From assembly GCA_949152475.1 (NCBI GenBank), contig OX424570.1, forward strand, positions 2,778,181 through 2,842,180: a stretch of DNA of 64,000 nucleotides, in the 5' to 3' direction. The position numbers and the translations under genes are program-made. Source of the stretch: Terebella lapidaria (Eukaryota; Annelida; Polychaeta; Terebellida; Terebellidae). The notes under the pieces were generated by a model, which was given only the letters and a program-made list of their open reading frames with translations, made no database searches and was not told the origin of the DNA. This document shows positions 36,284-48,454 of the stretch, one piece after another (position 1 is the stretch's first letter; each line of letters begins with the position of its first letter).

Positions 36284-36550
36284 TTGTCTTTGGGCAAACC
36301 CCTTGATAAAAACTGTACCACTGGACTTCATGTTCGACAGTAACATGTTGTTGTCTTTGGGCAAACCCCTTGATAAAAACTGTACCACTGGACTTCATGT
36401 TCGACAGTAACATGTTGTTGTCTTTGGGCAAACCCCTTGATAAAAACTGTACCACTGGACTTCATGTTCGACAATAATGTTGCGAAGAGGTATCTGGTGG
36501 CAAACTCCTCGATCAAAACTGCACCACCGGGTTTATATAAATGCTCGACA
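36284..36550 (+). repeat. 67-bp tandem repeat, three close copies plus one diverged
   Basis: TTGTCTTTGGGCAAACCCC starts at 36284, 36351 and 36418 (67 bp apart), each continuing with AAAACTGTACCACTGGACTT and GTTCGACAGTAACATG. A fourth unit from about 36485 is diverged (GGTGGCAAACTCCTCGATC, AAAACTGCACCACCGG). The minus strand is open through the array, but since 67 is not a multiple of three the repeat would be read in three different frames, so I do not call a gene. Confidence 0.9.
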
Positions 36551-38679
36551 GTTTTGACTTCCTGTCAGTCGTGCGCAGTTACGCCATGGCAACACCCTCA
36601 CACAGAAAGTTTAAGCTGATGTGATTCATTCAGTGCCGTGGTGTATTAACTCAGGATTATGTTTTGTTTGATTATCACGAAGAGGGGATAAGACTGGATT
36701 AATCTGATATATGCGCTGGCCTAGGGAATGCTAGACCTTAATATTGCTCGTCCATTTGAGATATGTCCTCTACTCCGCCACTCGATCCTTATTGAATATA
36801 AAATATGCATCCTAATCTATCTCGGCGACTTCGTTCAGAACTACATGTATGTTGTCTCGCCTCACTATATGTTGTCGAAGCATGTAAATTCGAGACTTTT
36901 CATGGTAGATAACAAGTAATTATGTTGACTAAGGTATTGCTAAGCGTCAGTAATTGATGAACATTATTAGTGACCTTGGTATAGGTTCCAAAACTATCAA
37001 CATTTGAACTGAAAATGAATAATATAGATTGCACAACCACGCCTGATGTTTATGAGGGGACTCCAGTACTGGACATTGTCAAGAGCATTGCAAGAAAGAT
37101 AACATGAGTACATACATGTAAATCTGACCCTGGTGATGTCAAAAATGTCACTGAAAGAGAGTTTGATGTTATTTTATTCATGGTCATCATCACAATCTTG
37201 CAATGGTGGCATATACACATTTCAATACTAACTGACATGTCAGGGAGAACGGTTTAGTTCGGCTTTTTACACCTGGGCACACCCACAGAAATTGTGCCAC
37301 ATCTATCATTTGCTTGTCTGGAGCAGCACTCCCTGGAGTGACATACCAATTAACTGCCAGAGTGACAAGAAGTGGTTCGTTGAGGGTGAAAGTTTGTGGC
37401 ATGTGACAATATCAGTGGAAATGACAGTTATAAATTTTTCCATGTAGTCAGTTTTTAGTTCTCATATTGACAATTGCATATGATTATGTATTTATAAGAT
37501 GAAAATACCATGCATCTGTATTTATATTGCTAGCTAAAACTATAGCTTGATTAATCCTTAATCAACACTTTTACAGTATGATAATTGATTGTGATAATGG
37601 CTGGTAATTGATAAATTAGTCACGTCGCCTAAACTCAATAGACCAACCACGATTGGGAACGTGCGGAGATTGTGACATTTACAACAACTGATACTCTTCT
37701 ACCCTACATGCAGCATCTGATGTGTAGGCAGAGACTCGTGCCACCCATTAGTGTCAAATTAAAGGATATAGAATTGGCTCAGATTTGAATGCGATACGGA
37801 TCCATTGGTTTGTCGATGGAGGCGGTGATATTTTGTTGAATGCACTGTCCTTTGTCAGAGCATGCAGCGCCGTCCAATATTATCCACACCGATGCTTTTG
37901 CCATGGATATTACGATCCTACAGGGTAATGCAACACGGGAGATCTTCAATATGTTAAACCGATCATGCAAAATTATATATGCAATACATGATAGCTATAG
38001 TCTCACGAAAAGTGATAGTATATATTACAATTGTGTGTTCAAACAACAATCAACGGCTTGACTTCCTTTAGTCCCCTACACCGTGGAAATCATAATTGGG
38101 AAGCCTTGTGTCTGACCTTGGGCAGCGAAGCCGTTGTCAGTGTTGAAAGAATGCGCACAAACAGGTCAAAGTGTCACCAGTGATCCAATAAACAACTATT
38201 TGTACCTGTTATTTGACAGGTGGTTGACATGTACCCGACATTTAGAGCCCTTAATGTATAGATGCTGGATCGTTGACTACCACAAAAACGTCCCATAATA
38301 TTTCCATATATCGGAGCATATAACGTCAGAACAGTTGTTTTGTTGCATATATATCCTTCATTCCAAATTAGTGAATCTACTGATATCAACCGCATTCAAA
38401 TAGTTCAAATTTCCAGCCTAAGAACGTATTCAAAATCATTCCACAACAATGATATTATTCACATTGTCAATGAAGCCCTCTCGAAACACATGCTGTAAAT
38501 GATATTTTAGTATCTCACATGTACTCAGAACATGGAAGGGACTATTGACTGACGAAGCACTGCCGTTGTTGTGAATTTGAGAAGTCTATTGTGACATCAG
38601 AGTGCATATAACAAGTTTGAAATTACAATTTTGGTTTTGAAGTATTAATCATTTTCGTTGAAATCATAGTCCTGGAGCA
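36551..38679. other. Sequence without recognised gene
   Basis: No supported gene. Positions 38095-38170 match the minus strand of 57050-57165 (AAGCC, TGTGTCTGACCTTGGGCAG, GAAGCC and CAGTGTTGAAAG-type segments). A minus-strand frame at 37190-37402 (70 codons) has a reasonable composition but no recognised motif and no partner exon I can justify. Confidence 0.45.
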
Positions 38680-40880
38680 CAACTACAACTACATATCCGA
38701 AGTGGAACTTCCATTGAATAGAATGAAAACCCGACCAAATATCCAAGGACATAGATAACAGTTTTTTTTTATAGCTTATTTGAAAGACGGAGATCACCGA
38801 TTATTCATAGTAATAAGATGAGCTCTGTAAAAAGATCCATTACAATGTAATACTAAACAAACATGTAATGAAGTGATTCATTATTTCGTATTCATATTGA
38901 ATTCGTATATATATAGACATATTCGCAGCTGATTTCTCACTTTCTCCAAAGAAGGAAGGACAACGCAATCTCAATGTCAATCTTAATGCCAGAGTATATA
39001 ATCAATAAGATCACACAAATATGTCACTCACAAACAGGACTACCGTTGTACATATACGGTAAAAACACCATACTATCCATCCGTGTTCGCTATGCCATCG
39101 AGAAATCTCCTCAATGCACAGCCTCATATTATCAACAACATAAATGTTTGTTCAGATTTATCTAGCATCTATTCCAACGTAAGAAACTGATCATGGTTAT
39201 GATTGGTTGTTGTCCTGGGTTCAAGTCGACAAAGTTGGTACTCCGGATAAAAAAATTGTCGAGTACAACAATTCACCAGAACCATTCACGGTGCAGAAAT
39301 GGGGAGGAGTGGAGAGAACAAGACAGACATTCGAGATATTAATACTCAAATACAGATGGACATTTATGTTTTTGAGAATGTGTTGGTTGTGTTGTGTTGG
39401 TCGTTCACCTGATAAGAGAAGACCTGGTGGTATAACTATATTATCCCATGTACATGAGGAAGTAGTCCATTTTTATTGTCACTGTGCCACACGTGGTTCA
39501 GAAAATGATTACTCTTCCAGAGCACGCGTTTTGATACTGAGTTCGGTGTCGGCGATATTCCGAGTGCAAAATTCATATTTTAGACTAAAGTATCTGTGCG
39601 CGGCCCTTAGTGTTACCATGATTTATAACGCTGTCGTGATTGTAACTCTTGTCATGATTTGATTTGGAATGTTAAGGCAATTTCTCACAGTTGAATTGTT
39701 GAATCATTTTACATTTTGGGGAATACCACTGAATGAACTTGTTGATATATCACCCAGCTAGTCACAGCTGGTGTAATTTTATAATACCCAAAAGGCAGTC
39801 GTTTATATTTATAACCTTAGACCCCTCTTACAGTGCATATCCCCCTGAGAACTAGGCAAGTGTGGGTCTTAAATTCATCTTACTGATTTGCCTCGGTGTT
39901 TATTGTCGTGTCAGACTGTCACCCAAAGGAGGACTGGCCGAAAGCTGTATATAGTATAAACACAAGAAGGATCCCCCAACGCTGCCGATCAATACAGTTG
40001 TTGAAGTCTTCTTCTTTGAAAGCAATATTATGTGCAAATTTAGCCCCAGGTCTGATGGTGCCATATCATTTTGTAAATATCAACTACAAGCGCTGCCAGT
40101 TCAGCAGCTTGATGCGTTCACTTGAGTCAGTCGGTGCATTATACATTGTCCACAATAATAATATTTGTTCAGACTCTTCATGTATATTATACCTTTCGGA
40201 GTAGCAATTTCGTTCTAAAAAAAGAATCGTTATAGGGAGTTCTGGGGTCAAGTGTACTGTCATTTTGGTAGTTCTAGTTCTGTTCAACTATTCAATGGCC
40301 AAATACACCATTTACTTATATCGTCAGTTGTTGACAATATTATTTGACAATGAATCCAGAAATATTTCATGTATTGGTCTGATATCGGACATAAGCATTA
40401 GGCCTGAATTAATTTTCCATACAATCTGCTCCAGTATTGGCTCAGTCCTATTTTGCTTTCTCGAAATCCAATATCTAGTTGTCAAACGGTGAACATTCAC
40501 AAAGAAATAAAGTTGCAACGTTAAGAATATAAATTGCAACGTGTTGTTCATTCATTTCATCACAGACAAAATCTTGAGTCTAAGGTTTATGACAAGAGAA
40601 ATGAGAACAACTCTGTTTTTCATTGTAATTGAAACGGGGAATTAATCTCTTATTTAATTTTATTTTATTTGAATATGATTGCAGAAATATGGGAATAATA
40701 AGTCTGCAAACATGGGAATAACAAATCCGCAAACTTTGACACGGGAAAAAAATTGTGCATTTTGATTACAAAACTGTGCTATTCAATCCAATGTTAATAC
40801 ACTGATGTGTGGAATGGTTACACTTGGAAAGTTCCAGTTGGAAAGTTCCGGTTGTTGGTAAAAAGTAATCTAGCTAACTC
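38680..40880 (+). repeat. Second large unit, copy 1
   Basis: Matches 43290-45680 in order: CCGAAGTGGAACTTCCAT, CAAATATCCAAGGACAT, CTCTGTAAAAAGATCCATTA, TGGTTGTTGTCCTGGGTTCA, AGTCGACAAAG, TTGTGTTGGTCGTTCACCTG, TAGCCCCAGGTCTGATGGTG, CAGTTCAGCAGCTTGA, CTGATATCGGACATAA and GCAACGTGTTGTTCATT. A 151-codon frame at 39207-39662 crosses it. Compared with the other copy, nearly all base changes in that frame alter the amino acid, so it is not under protein-level constraint. Confidence 0.6.
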
Positions 40881-40916
40881 TCCTTAAGCCCACGTAATAG
40901 ATGACCTACAGTAGCA

Positions 40917-41043
40917 TCACAACGTTCCTTTTAACCAAATGATGACACCATCAAAGTACTTTATCCGAGTAGAAGTGCCTTCAGCACTCAAATATAGCCC
41001 ATCCCTGGCATACATCCCTGGCATACAATGAACAATGATAATT
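40917..41043 (-). pseudogene. Possible degraded reading-frame tail downstream of the candidate gene
   Basis: Immediately beyond the exon 2 stop, another minus-strand frame ends with MYARDGLYLSAEGTSTR and a short hydrophobic tail. The pattern DGLYLSAEGT resembles the DGxHLSxxG motif near the C terminus of SGNH-hydrolase-like domains found in some retroelements. The resemblance is short, the frame differs from the candidate gene, and a small direct repeat (CTGGCATACATCC) lies inside it. Treat as a hint only. Confidence 0.15.
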
Positions 41044-41849
41044 TCATATTTTGCAAATTTTATATGCCCTAGTTTCAGTTTCCACAACAGTTGGTGCAAA
41101 TTCAAGCCAGGTACAGCTTGGACAAATATTTCCCTCGTTCTGTTCACAAAATTTGCAGATGCTGTCTGATAACAACTTGAAACATGAATTGGATTTTTTT
41201 GTTGTCCATTCATTACGCGATTTCAACGTGATTGCTGGAGAGTCATCACGAAGTCCAAAATCTTTCAGCATTCTGACTGTACAAGTCATACACATCCAAA
41301 CAAATACACATATACAATTATCAGTCAGGTAAAAGTTGAGTAATTTTACTACTTGTGGCTTAAGCACATATCTTAATATCAAGAAGATCTGAAAAGGCTG
41401 TCATCAGGAATCAATATTTGAGGTGGATCTTCGTTCCATTCCTAACTTGGATGCTGAAAATGTTGGTCGTTCTCAGGGACATCACAAATTGGACAATACT
41501 GGGGTGGGTCTGATTGCATCCTGGGGATAGTGTTTAGATCTATTGAAATTTTCGCAAAACATGGATCCACAAAAGAATGATAAGAGTACGAATGCCAAAC
41601 AGGATAAGCATTATGGTTTGTTGGCACAGGGTTATTTGGTCCAGGATGAAATGCTTTTCTGAGGTCTGGAAGCAAGTCGCTTCTTTTTTTTTCTTGCAGT
41701 GACTTGCTAACACTTATTCCAATATGGCTTTTCGGAGTGAAAGATAAGTCTACATTATCCAAATATAACATACATTTTCTACAGCAGCCAAAATAAGACT
41801 TATTTGTCAATGAAACCGTATTTGGAAAAAGTATCCGGATTGGTTCCAT
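41044..41849 (-). CDS. Candidate two-exon gene, cysteine-pair protein of unknown function
   Basis: This is the best protein-coding candidate here. On the minus strand a frame starts at ATG 41849 and runs 134 codons to 41447. An in-phase GT (CCAA|GTTAGG) and a pyrimidine/T-rich acceptor ending TGACTTGTACAG at 41277 give a 170-bp intron with CTGAC-type branch candidates, and exon 2 (41276-41044) continues the frame to a TGA. The product would be 211 residues. It shows FGCCRKC early, YCPIC near the exon end, and CKFCEQNEGNICPSC in exon 2, a C-x2-C-x7-C-x2-C pattern suggestive of a zinc ribbon. Composition (W, H, P, C content) looks protein-like and the region is not repeated in the window. I recognise no family. 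The donor is weak and an upstream out-of-frame ATG lies close by. It could be an exon of a longer gene or a degraded mobile-element gene. Confidence 0.4.
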
Positions 41850-42379
41850 CCGCTGTCATTTTGACGTTTGCTTGAGTTGATGTCACTGTTAGCATCAATT
41901 ATTCATACATCAGAGTCAGTTTATGTTTTGTGTCTTCATGATCTCCATAGAGTCTACTATGATATACGAACTATGAAAATGTCAATATCGTTCACATAGG
42001 AGAAAAAGTATTCCTTCAACAAAATATATTCCACTAAGTCCACACAAATTACAGATGAAAAATAACAATAAGATTTGAGAGTGTCATACAACTTTTCTAC
42101 CATTTGTATATAAAGGAGTTTATGTGCACTGTCTTCCTCCAAGTTCATGACAAATGGCGAGTAGATATAATAGCCTCTAATGATGCTACATAATGATGTT
42201 ATCCGATTAAAAAAGTTATTACATTATCATTGTGTAAATTAATTATTAGAAAGAAAATTATTGGAGTAAACAATATGCTTAGTGCTCCAAGTGCTTTGCG
42301 TATTGATGCATGACATCCAAAAAAATTCTAGCTAGTACAACTTTCATTGCATCACACATACTTTTACATATGTTGTATT

Positions 42380-42454
42380 AGCCATAAATATGACATACCC
42401 ACTGACACCGTACTATACCCTGAATGTGTTAGTGGGTAGGTCATATTTATGGCT
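42380..42454. ncRNA. 75-nt near-perfect hairpin (microRNA-precursor-like)
   Basis: Arms of 29 nt (42380-42408 and 42426-42454) flank a 17-nt loop. The left arm starts AGCCATAAATATGAC and the right ends GTCATATTTATGGCT. Only one mismatch and one G-U pair (as RNA) occur in 29. Outside the arms pairing stops at once. Size, stem length and loop are in the range of a microRNA precursor. A tiny foldback transposon remnant is the main alternative, as no conservation data are available and no second copy is seen here. Confidence 0.4.
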
Positions 42455-43006
42455 ATATTGTATTTTGTTTTAACAATGAACATATTAAAAAAAGTGCGCC
42501 AAAGGTTGGCTAAATCCCTATTCGGGATGTATTACTACTGGCGGGACGAGTTCTACTTATCATCAATAATGCATACGAGACATCAGTGGACATTATCACA
42601 TATACATTTTGAGGGGTTACAGTGTATATGTCATATCTATCAATCCAGTAACATAATTACTTATTATAAAATGAAAAAATATATTACTCATTTTTTATTA
42701 TTTTTACTTGTTATTTCGCGTGTATGATGATAGTGGATTTCAAATTGACACAAAACAAAATTTCAATTGATAATGGAGATCGAGCGATAATGGAGGATGC
42801 TGGTGCATCATTGGCCACTGATACGGGTTTATCATATCGTACTTTTTGAACGTGAATATAGACCCGATTTGGGTTATTTAGAATTATCCATTTGTTTGAT
42901 ACATGTAGATCTGATGTTACTCAATATTCTGAATCACTAACTTAGAGGGTGTCGACTGATTTTCATGTTTTTCTAAATTAAAAAAACATCTCAACTCCCC
43001 CAAAAA

Positions 43007-43288
43007 ATGTCTGCACCTTCGATCCATGTGATGTTTTCTGTGAAGAACCACAAGAGGAATCCCTTTTTTGGGAATTCCACCAGTCAAAAGTGTGGTGATT
43101 GGTCAATCCAAATCAATAATTGCTGTAATATGAGTGCAGTCCCAGTCGGGTTACCTTTTGACCTGATTCAGCTGATCCCGATCGACGCGCCACCAACTTC
43201 CTCTTGCATCGCCGTTAATATCTTAGCTGTACTATCTTGGAGTAAATTAAATGTTGGAGGACTGGTACAATGCAATGCAGGTTACTGA
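43007..43288 (+). other. Unassigned 93-codon open frame
   Basis: A plus-strand frame with three cysteine clusters and a C-terminal hydrophobic stretch (residues about 47-80). I recognise no motif, it has no signal peptide, and no splice partner is evident. It lies just before the second copy of the 38.7-kb unit and is not duplicated. It could be chance. Confidence 0.15.
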
Positions 43289-43289
43289 T

Positions 43290-45680
43290 ACGATAATACA
43301 ACTACATCCCGAAGTGAAACTTCCATGGAAATAGGATGGAAACCTGATCAAATATCCAAAGACATCAAAGGCATAGATATCAGTTTCTAATTTTATTTTA
43401 TACAGTATATCTTTATAGTAACAAGAAGAGCTCTGTGAAAAGATCCATTACATTGTGATGGCGAGAAAACCATGTCAATTAACCGACTTGCAGAATTCGT
43501 GGGGACATATATGCAGATGATTTCTCACGGGAGGAGGAATGTCCAGCGATCATTTACTCAGGTTCTTTCCAAGGGAAAAAAAGGACAGCGTAATCTCACT
43601 ATCAGAGTTCTCGTATGTATTCAATATGATTAACAATTATGTCGTTCACAAATAGGACAACCGTTGTGCAGCCAGTCTATGATAAAAATACCATACAGTC
43701 AAACCTTCAATGGTCGCTGTGCCATCAAGGAATCTTGTCTGTTCAACCACTCAATCTATGTTCCCAGTGCATGGTCTCATATTATTGACAACATAAATAT
43801 TGATCTAGCATCTAATCCTACGTAAGAAACTGCTCAGGTTTATGATTGGTTGTTGTCCTGGGTTCAAGTCGACAAAGTAGGTACTTCGGATGAAAAAAAT
43901 GTCGAGGACAACAGTTCACCAGAATCATTCTCGGTGCACGAATTGTGGCGGGGAGAACAAGGCAAACATTCGAAATATTAAAGCAACTTCCTTCAATACT
44001 ATGCATTTCGTTTAAAAACTAAATTTGAGTGCCCCACACCTGATACAAGATCACAAAACAGGTACACAATGATTTTGATGATAACAATCTGTCCGTGATG
44101 TCCATGCATTCGTTTCAACCCACTTTTTGCGCCAGCTATGTATTGCAACAAACCCGAATGTAAGCAAATGCCCAAATTGCCCTTAAACTCCACATCGAGT
44201 ACATTTTCCAGTTTGTATTTGTATATAATGTAGTTGTGAGAAAATGATCAGTGATATACCGTGATACTTTTACATACAGATCCTGTATTTACGCGTGAAC
44301 CGCCTGTTCAAATGAGCAAAATTTTCCAGAGGACCGGCTGTAGTCATAACATTCGATATAAGTACATCTCATTCAGTTATTTCACATGTTTATTATGGAA
44401 TATAGTTTTGAAAAATTATTGCCTGTTTTCGAAGGCAGTTGCTTCAATACTCAAATACAAATGTACATTTATATTTTAAAGTGAGAAGATGTCAGTAGTG
44501 TTGTGTTGGTCGTTCACCTGATAAGAGATTAAATATTGTTATGCAAAATATACAAGAAAAAATATTATAGAAGATGGCTTAACTTTAAAATGTCAACTTC
44601 ATGACAATAATTATCGATCAATTATCACATGAAATGTCCTGGAACATGTAATATGATCGTCTCTACATGAAAACTTATGTATGTATACTACTGATGCGCT
44701 TTACAATGCATGCATCAACACTACTTAGGGGCCAGAGAAAAAAAATATAATAATAATTGTCCTTCTCACTCTTGGACAAAAATGAATGGTGGTATAACTA
44801 TTTGTTCCCACCGAATGGAAGACCTGGCGAAAATTTGGGAATAAACAAACAGCGAAACCCCTAACGCTACCGAACAATAGAAGTCTACATCTTCGATAGC
44901 AATAATATAGGTGAATTAGCCCCAGGTCTGATGGTGCCATATCATTTTGTAAATATCGAATACAAACGCTGCCAGTTCAGCAGCTTGAAGCGTTCACTTG
45001 AGTCAGCTGGTGCATCTTACATTGTCCACAATAATAATGTTTGTTCAGTCTCTTCGGGTATATTATACCTTCGGGAGTAGCAACTTCGCTCTAAAAATTG
45101 AAACGCTATAGTGCTTTCTGAGGCAAGTGTACGATAGCATGAACACAGACGACAACATATATGTTGGAAGTTCTGTTTAACATTATTATTTGACAATGAG
45201 TCCAGGAATATTTCCGTGTTGGCACAGAATCTATATGAATGTATTAAAACGGGTCTGATATCGGACATAAACGGACAAATTAAATTATTCTCATCTGCAG
45301 AAGTGTCGGTTTAGTCCTATTTTGCTTACTCGAAATCAAATATCTGGTTGTCAAAAGTGTACATTCACAATCAAATATCGCTAAAATGATATTATTTGCA
45401 ACGTTACCGTTTTGTTGTTCATTTCATCACAGATGTAATCTTAAGTGTAAGATTTATAACACCCGAAACTGAGAAAAACAACTCATCTGTTCAGTGCAAT
45501 TGAAACGGTAAATTAACCTCCTAACGTTTTGTTTTTCGTTGAACATGTGTAGAATGTAAATATATCATGGAGCCTATCTATATCATTTCATAAATCTCTC
45601 CAACAGGGCATCCTTCCTAAATAACAAAATAGAACGTGGAAAGTTCTGGTTGTGGGTAAAATATAATCTAGCTACACGCA
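43290..45680 (+). repeat. Second large unit, copy 2
   Basis: Aligns with 38680-40880 over its whole length, with an extra stretch of about 450 bp near 43990-44440 relative to copy 1. Shared blocks include TAGCCCCAGGTCTGATGGTG, CCATATCATTTTGTAAATAT, GCTGCCAGTTCAGCAGCTTG, GTCCACAATAATAAT and GGTCTGATATCGGACATAAA. The unit period is about 4.6-4.9 kb. Confidence 0.6.
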
Positions 45681-46859
45681 CCAACATGTGACTTGTGATT
45701 TATATATAATGTGCAATATGCATATGTAACTACACTCGTATTTCTGAACGTACTGCGCAACAACTGAAACAGTATCCGATATCATCTGCTATAGTGTCCA
45801 TTATCTGTCTGATATCCGCTCGAAATCCAATATCTAGTTGTCAACAGCACAATTTCACACGGACCCGTCACTAAAACGTGACTTCATTGGAAACTAAATG
45901 CCAAATGACATCTTTGTCGTTCGCTTCTTCACAAATTAATTCTGCACGGAGCTGGACCTCAGTTTCATGACTCAAGAAACCGTGAGTTATCGAACGAAAC
46001 CGGGTATTAATGTTGAACAGTGTAGTGTTACTTGAAAGTGATTGCGTACCGGGAGAGTGGCAGTAAATAGTTATGAGTAAATAACGGTGCATTTTAAGTA
46101 AATTTTCATGCACTGGTGCACAGAATGTAGATTTATCATGTTACCAATCCATCATCTTCCCACCAGATTATTATTTCCCACTACCGCCCTGAGATTCATT
46201 TTAGATTGTGATTTGATAGCCGAACTAGTGACAACGACATACCAGAACAATAGTAACAAGAAGAGCTTATGCAAAACTCGTTATGCAAAGTATTGTCTAG
46301 AATATTTGATTTCACTATTTTTTTCTCGTCTTAGATAACATATAAGTTGACACTGTGTAAGGAATTTACTATGGTTGTAATAAATATATCTGTACGATAT
46401 GTCTTTGCGAAGCAATTTTTATGGGTTTGTACTGACCGTTTTCAACATGGATGAAAAACTCAACTGGAATGTTTATTTTGGAAGTTTATTTCAGTATATG
46501 TAGATGTTTTCCCAAACATGCCAATTTAGCTGCCATATTGGCAAGAACGTGCTCCATTGTGGGGTTAGTGTATGGTACTGTATGCCTCATCAATATCATT
46601 GGCAAGATTAAATATTTCATCAATATATTCACAGCAAAATCAGTGAAATGTATTTATCAACCTATTACAGCTGATGATCAGCACAATGTATGAAGTTATG
46701 GCATTTTGGGCCTTTTACGTAATATGCAAGAAAATGATAGTACTTGAAAGTGTAATTTTCGCTCGGTGACTGAAAACCTCTACATGATAGATATGTTCAA
46801 GAATAGGCATTTTGCAGCAATATCCTCTTTTATCTTTCCTTGCCATAAATGTCGCGTAG
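45681..46859. other. Sequence without recognised gene
   Basis: No gene seen. The segment 45780-45960 resembles 48120-48320 (CTCGAAATCCAATATCT, GTTGTCAA, CATTGGAAACT and ATGCCAA blocks), so this is another piece of diverged duplicated DNA. Confidence 0.45.
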
Positions 46860-47030
46860 GACATTGTATCTTATTATACGATGAGTGATGAGCTCTGATT
46901 CATGAATTATTGAAAGATTTTACCATTAAATGATTTGGAGGCAATACATGTACAATACATTTTCTCGGTTATATGGTCGCCACTAATACCTACTTCGACT
47001 GCAGTTTATAGCTTGTATATATTCAGCAGT
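46860..47030 (+). repeat. Dispersed repeat matching 49905-50075
   Basis: Shares GAGTGATGAGCTCTG, ATGAATTATTGAAA, CATTAAATGATTTGGAGGCA, ATACA and GACTGCAG-type blocks with 49905-50075, about 3.04 kb downstream. The ~830-bp inverted-repeat element at 48455-49287 lies between the two copies. Confidence 0.55.
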
Positions 47031-48454
47031 TTCTGTTTTTATTGGTTTTGTCCAACCGGGATGACCACCCTAAGCTGGAACAACAAGTTACAATGAAAAA
47101 TGAGTTAGTATTCGCTGGTTGATATACATACAGGTATATATATTATACTACGTTTAAGAAATTCTATGGACGTCATCATGATCTGGTTGATAAATACACC
47201 AAATCCATGTCTGCCATGCAACTAGTTCTATTTTCATGTTAATTTTGGGGAATTCATGACGGGTGCCAATAGTGGGGCAGGAAATGCTCACTCTTTCCGG
47301 AACACCCGATTTCACCAACTAATGGCCATTTTTGGGGGTTCATGAGTTTCTCGGGGGTTCATGAGTTTCCCTGTCATTTTTGTTTTCTCTCACTTCGTAT
47401 GCCTGATATGACTTTCTGTCCCCGGACTATGAGATTGGATAATGGACCCTGTTTCGTTTGCTCGGAATACTTAATAATGGATATTGATTCCACGTCTATA
47501 TGATTAGTCACAACATAATGAATATTACGATGTCATATTAAGCAATCTTTTTATGAATTAATGTATTACTAAAGTAACTAAAACAATTTTCTTCTGAACC
47601 ACAGATAACCAAACATTTAGTGAGACATTGCTTTAATAATTCATAAGCCAGTGCTCGTAAGTTGTAGAATATGGCCACAGTAATCTACGTTTCCATATTC
47701 ATGTGAGACGATGAAACGGGTATATAGCCTTGGCTGATATATAATTCATGTGTGTTCTCATTCAAATAGTTTCTTTTGTGGCCGGGAACAATCCCAACTC
47801 AATCATACATAAGCACAATGCTTATAAATCACCTCAAACTCCTTCAATGTTCTATATTCTTTGAACAAAGCCATGGTTGGGTTATATTTTCTTTGCGTTT
47901 ATGGGCAAGTAATCCATGGGGGTCAGATGGAGGTGGGGGTGGACGTGCCAGTGGACGTGTTTGGAACATGGCTGGCGGGTGTCAATTGAACTCTGAGAGG
48001 GCTCGAAAACGGGTCTTTATGTGATGTATTCAACAGTATTGATGAAAATAGTCCAATTATTGATACTTTGACGGTGTGTTTTATTATGAATTTCGATGCC
48101 GATTATGAATACCCCATGTCTGATACTGGGTACCCCACAACCTGCCCCTAGTGTCCAATCTGCGTTTGAAATCTGCTCGAAATCCAATATCTGGTTATCA
48201 AAATCGCATTTCCCAACGGTGCTGTAACTAAACGTGATTCTATTGGAAACTTTATGCCAAGCCAGAACACCGTTGTTCTTTTCATGCCTGAAAAGCTTTT
48301 AGCTCGTATTGTAGACTTGATCTCTCGGGTGTGCCACCTTAAGCTGTACGTTTTGCGTGGTGATCACGAGGTGGTGATAACAATGGATAAATCTGACATA
48401 TTATTACAAACAATTTTGTTTATGGCATTGTTTTGTCTTGCGCATTGTTTGTCC
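47031..48454. other. Sequence without recognised gene
   Basis: Contains a short direct repeat at about 47334-47371 (GGGGGTTCATGAGTTTC twice), a marker at 47630-47730 (AGCCAGTGCTCGTAAG, GAATATGGCCACAG) that recurs at 59505-59600 and 62900-62990, and a G-rich stretch at 47925-47960. No gene supported. Confidence 0.45.

Noticed and set aside
36066..36455. 129-codon minus-strand frame with repeated peptide
   Set aside because: The 67-bp repeat unit is not a multiple of three, so the peptide is read in shifting frames. The openness is a by-product of the repeat.
39207..39662. 151-codon plus-strand frame, one of the longest in the window
   Set aside because: It lies in the duplicated unit. Against the second copy (from about 43848) nearly every change in the aligned part alters the amino acid, and the second copy does not keep the frame to the same end, so there is no sign of protein-level constraint.
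44725..45268. Conserved segment that might be a promoter or exon (TATAATATACC near 45058)
   Set aside because: The TATA-like sequence is conserved only as part of the duplicated unit, is not followed by a gene, and is changed in the 35.7-kb copy.
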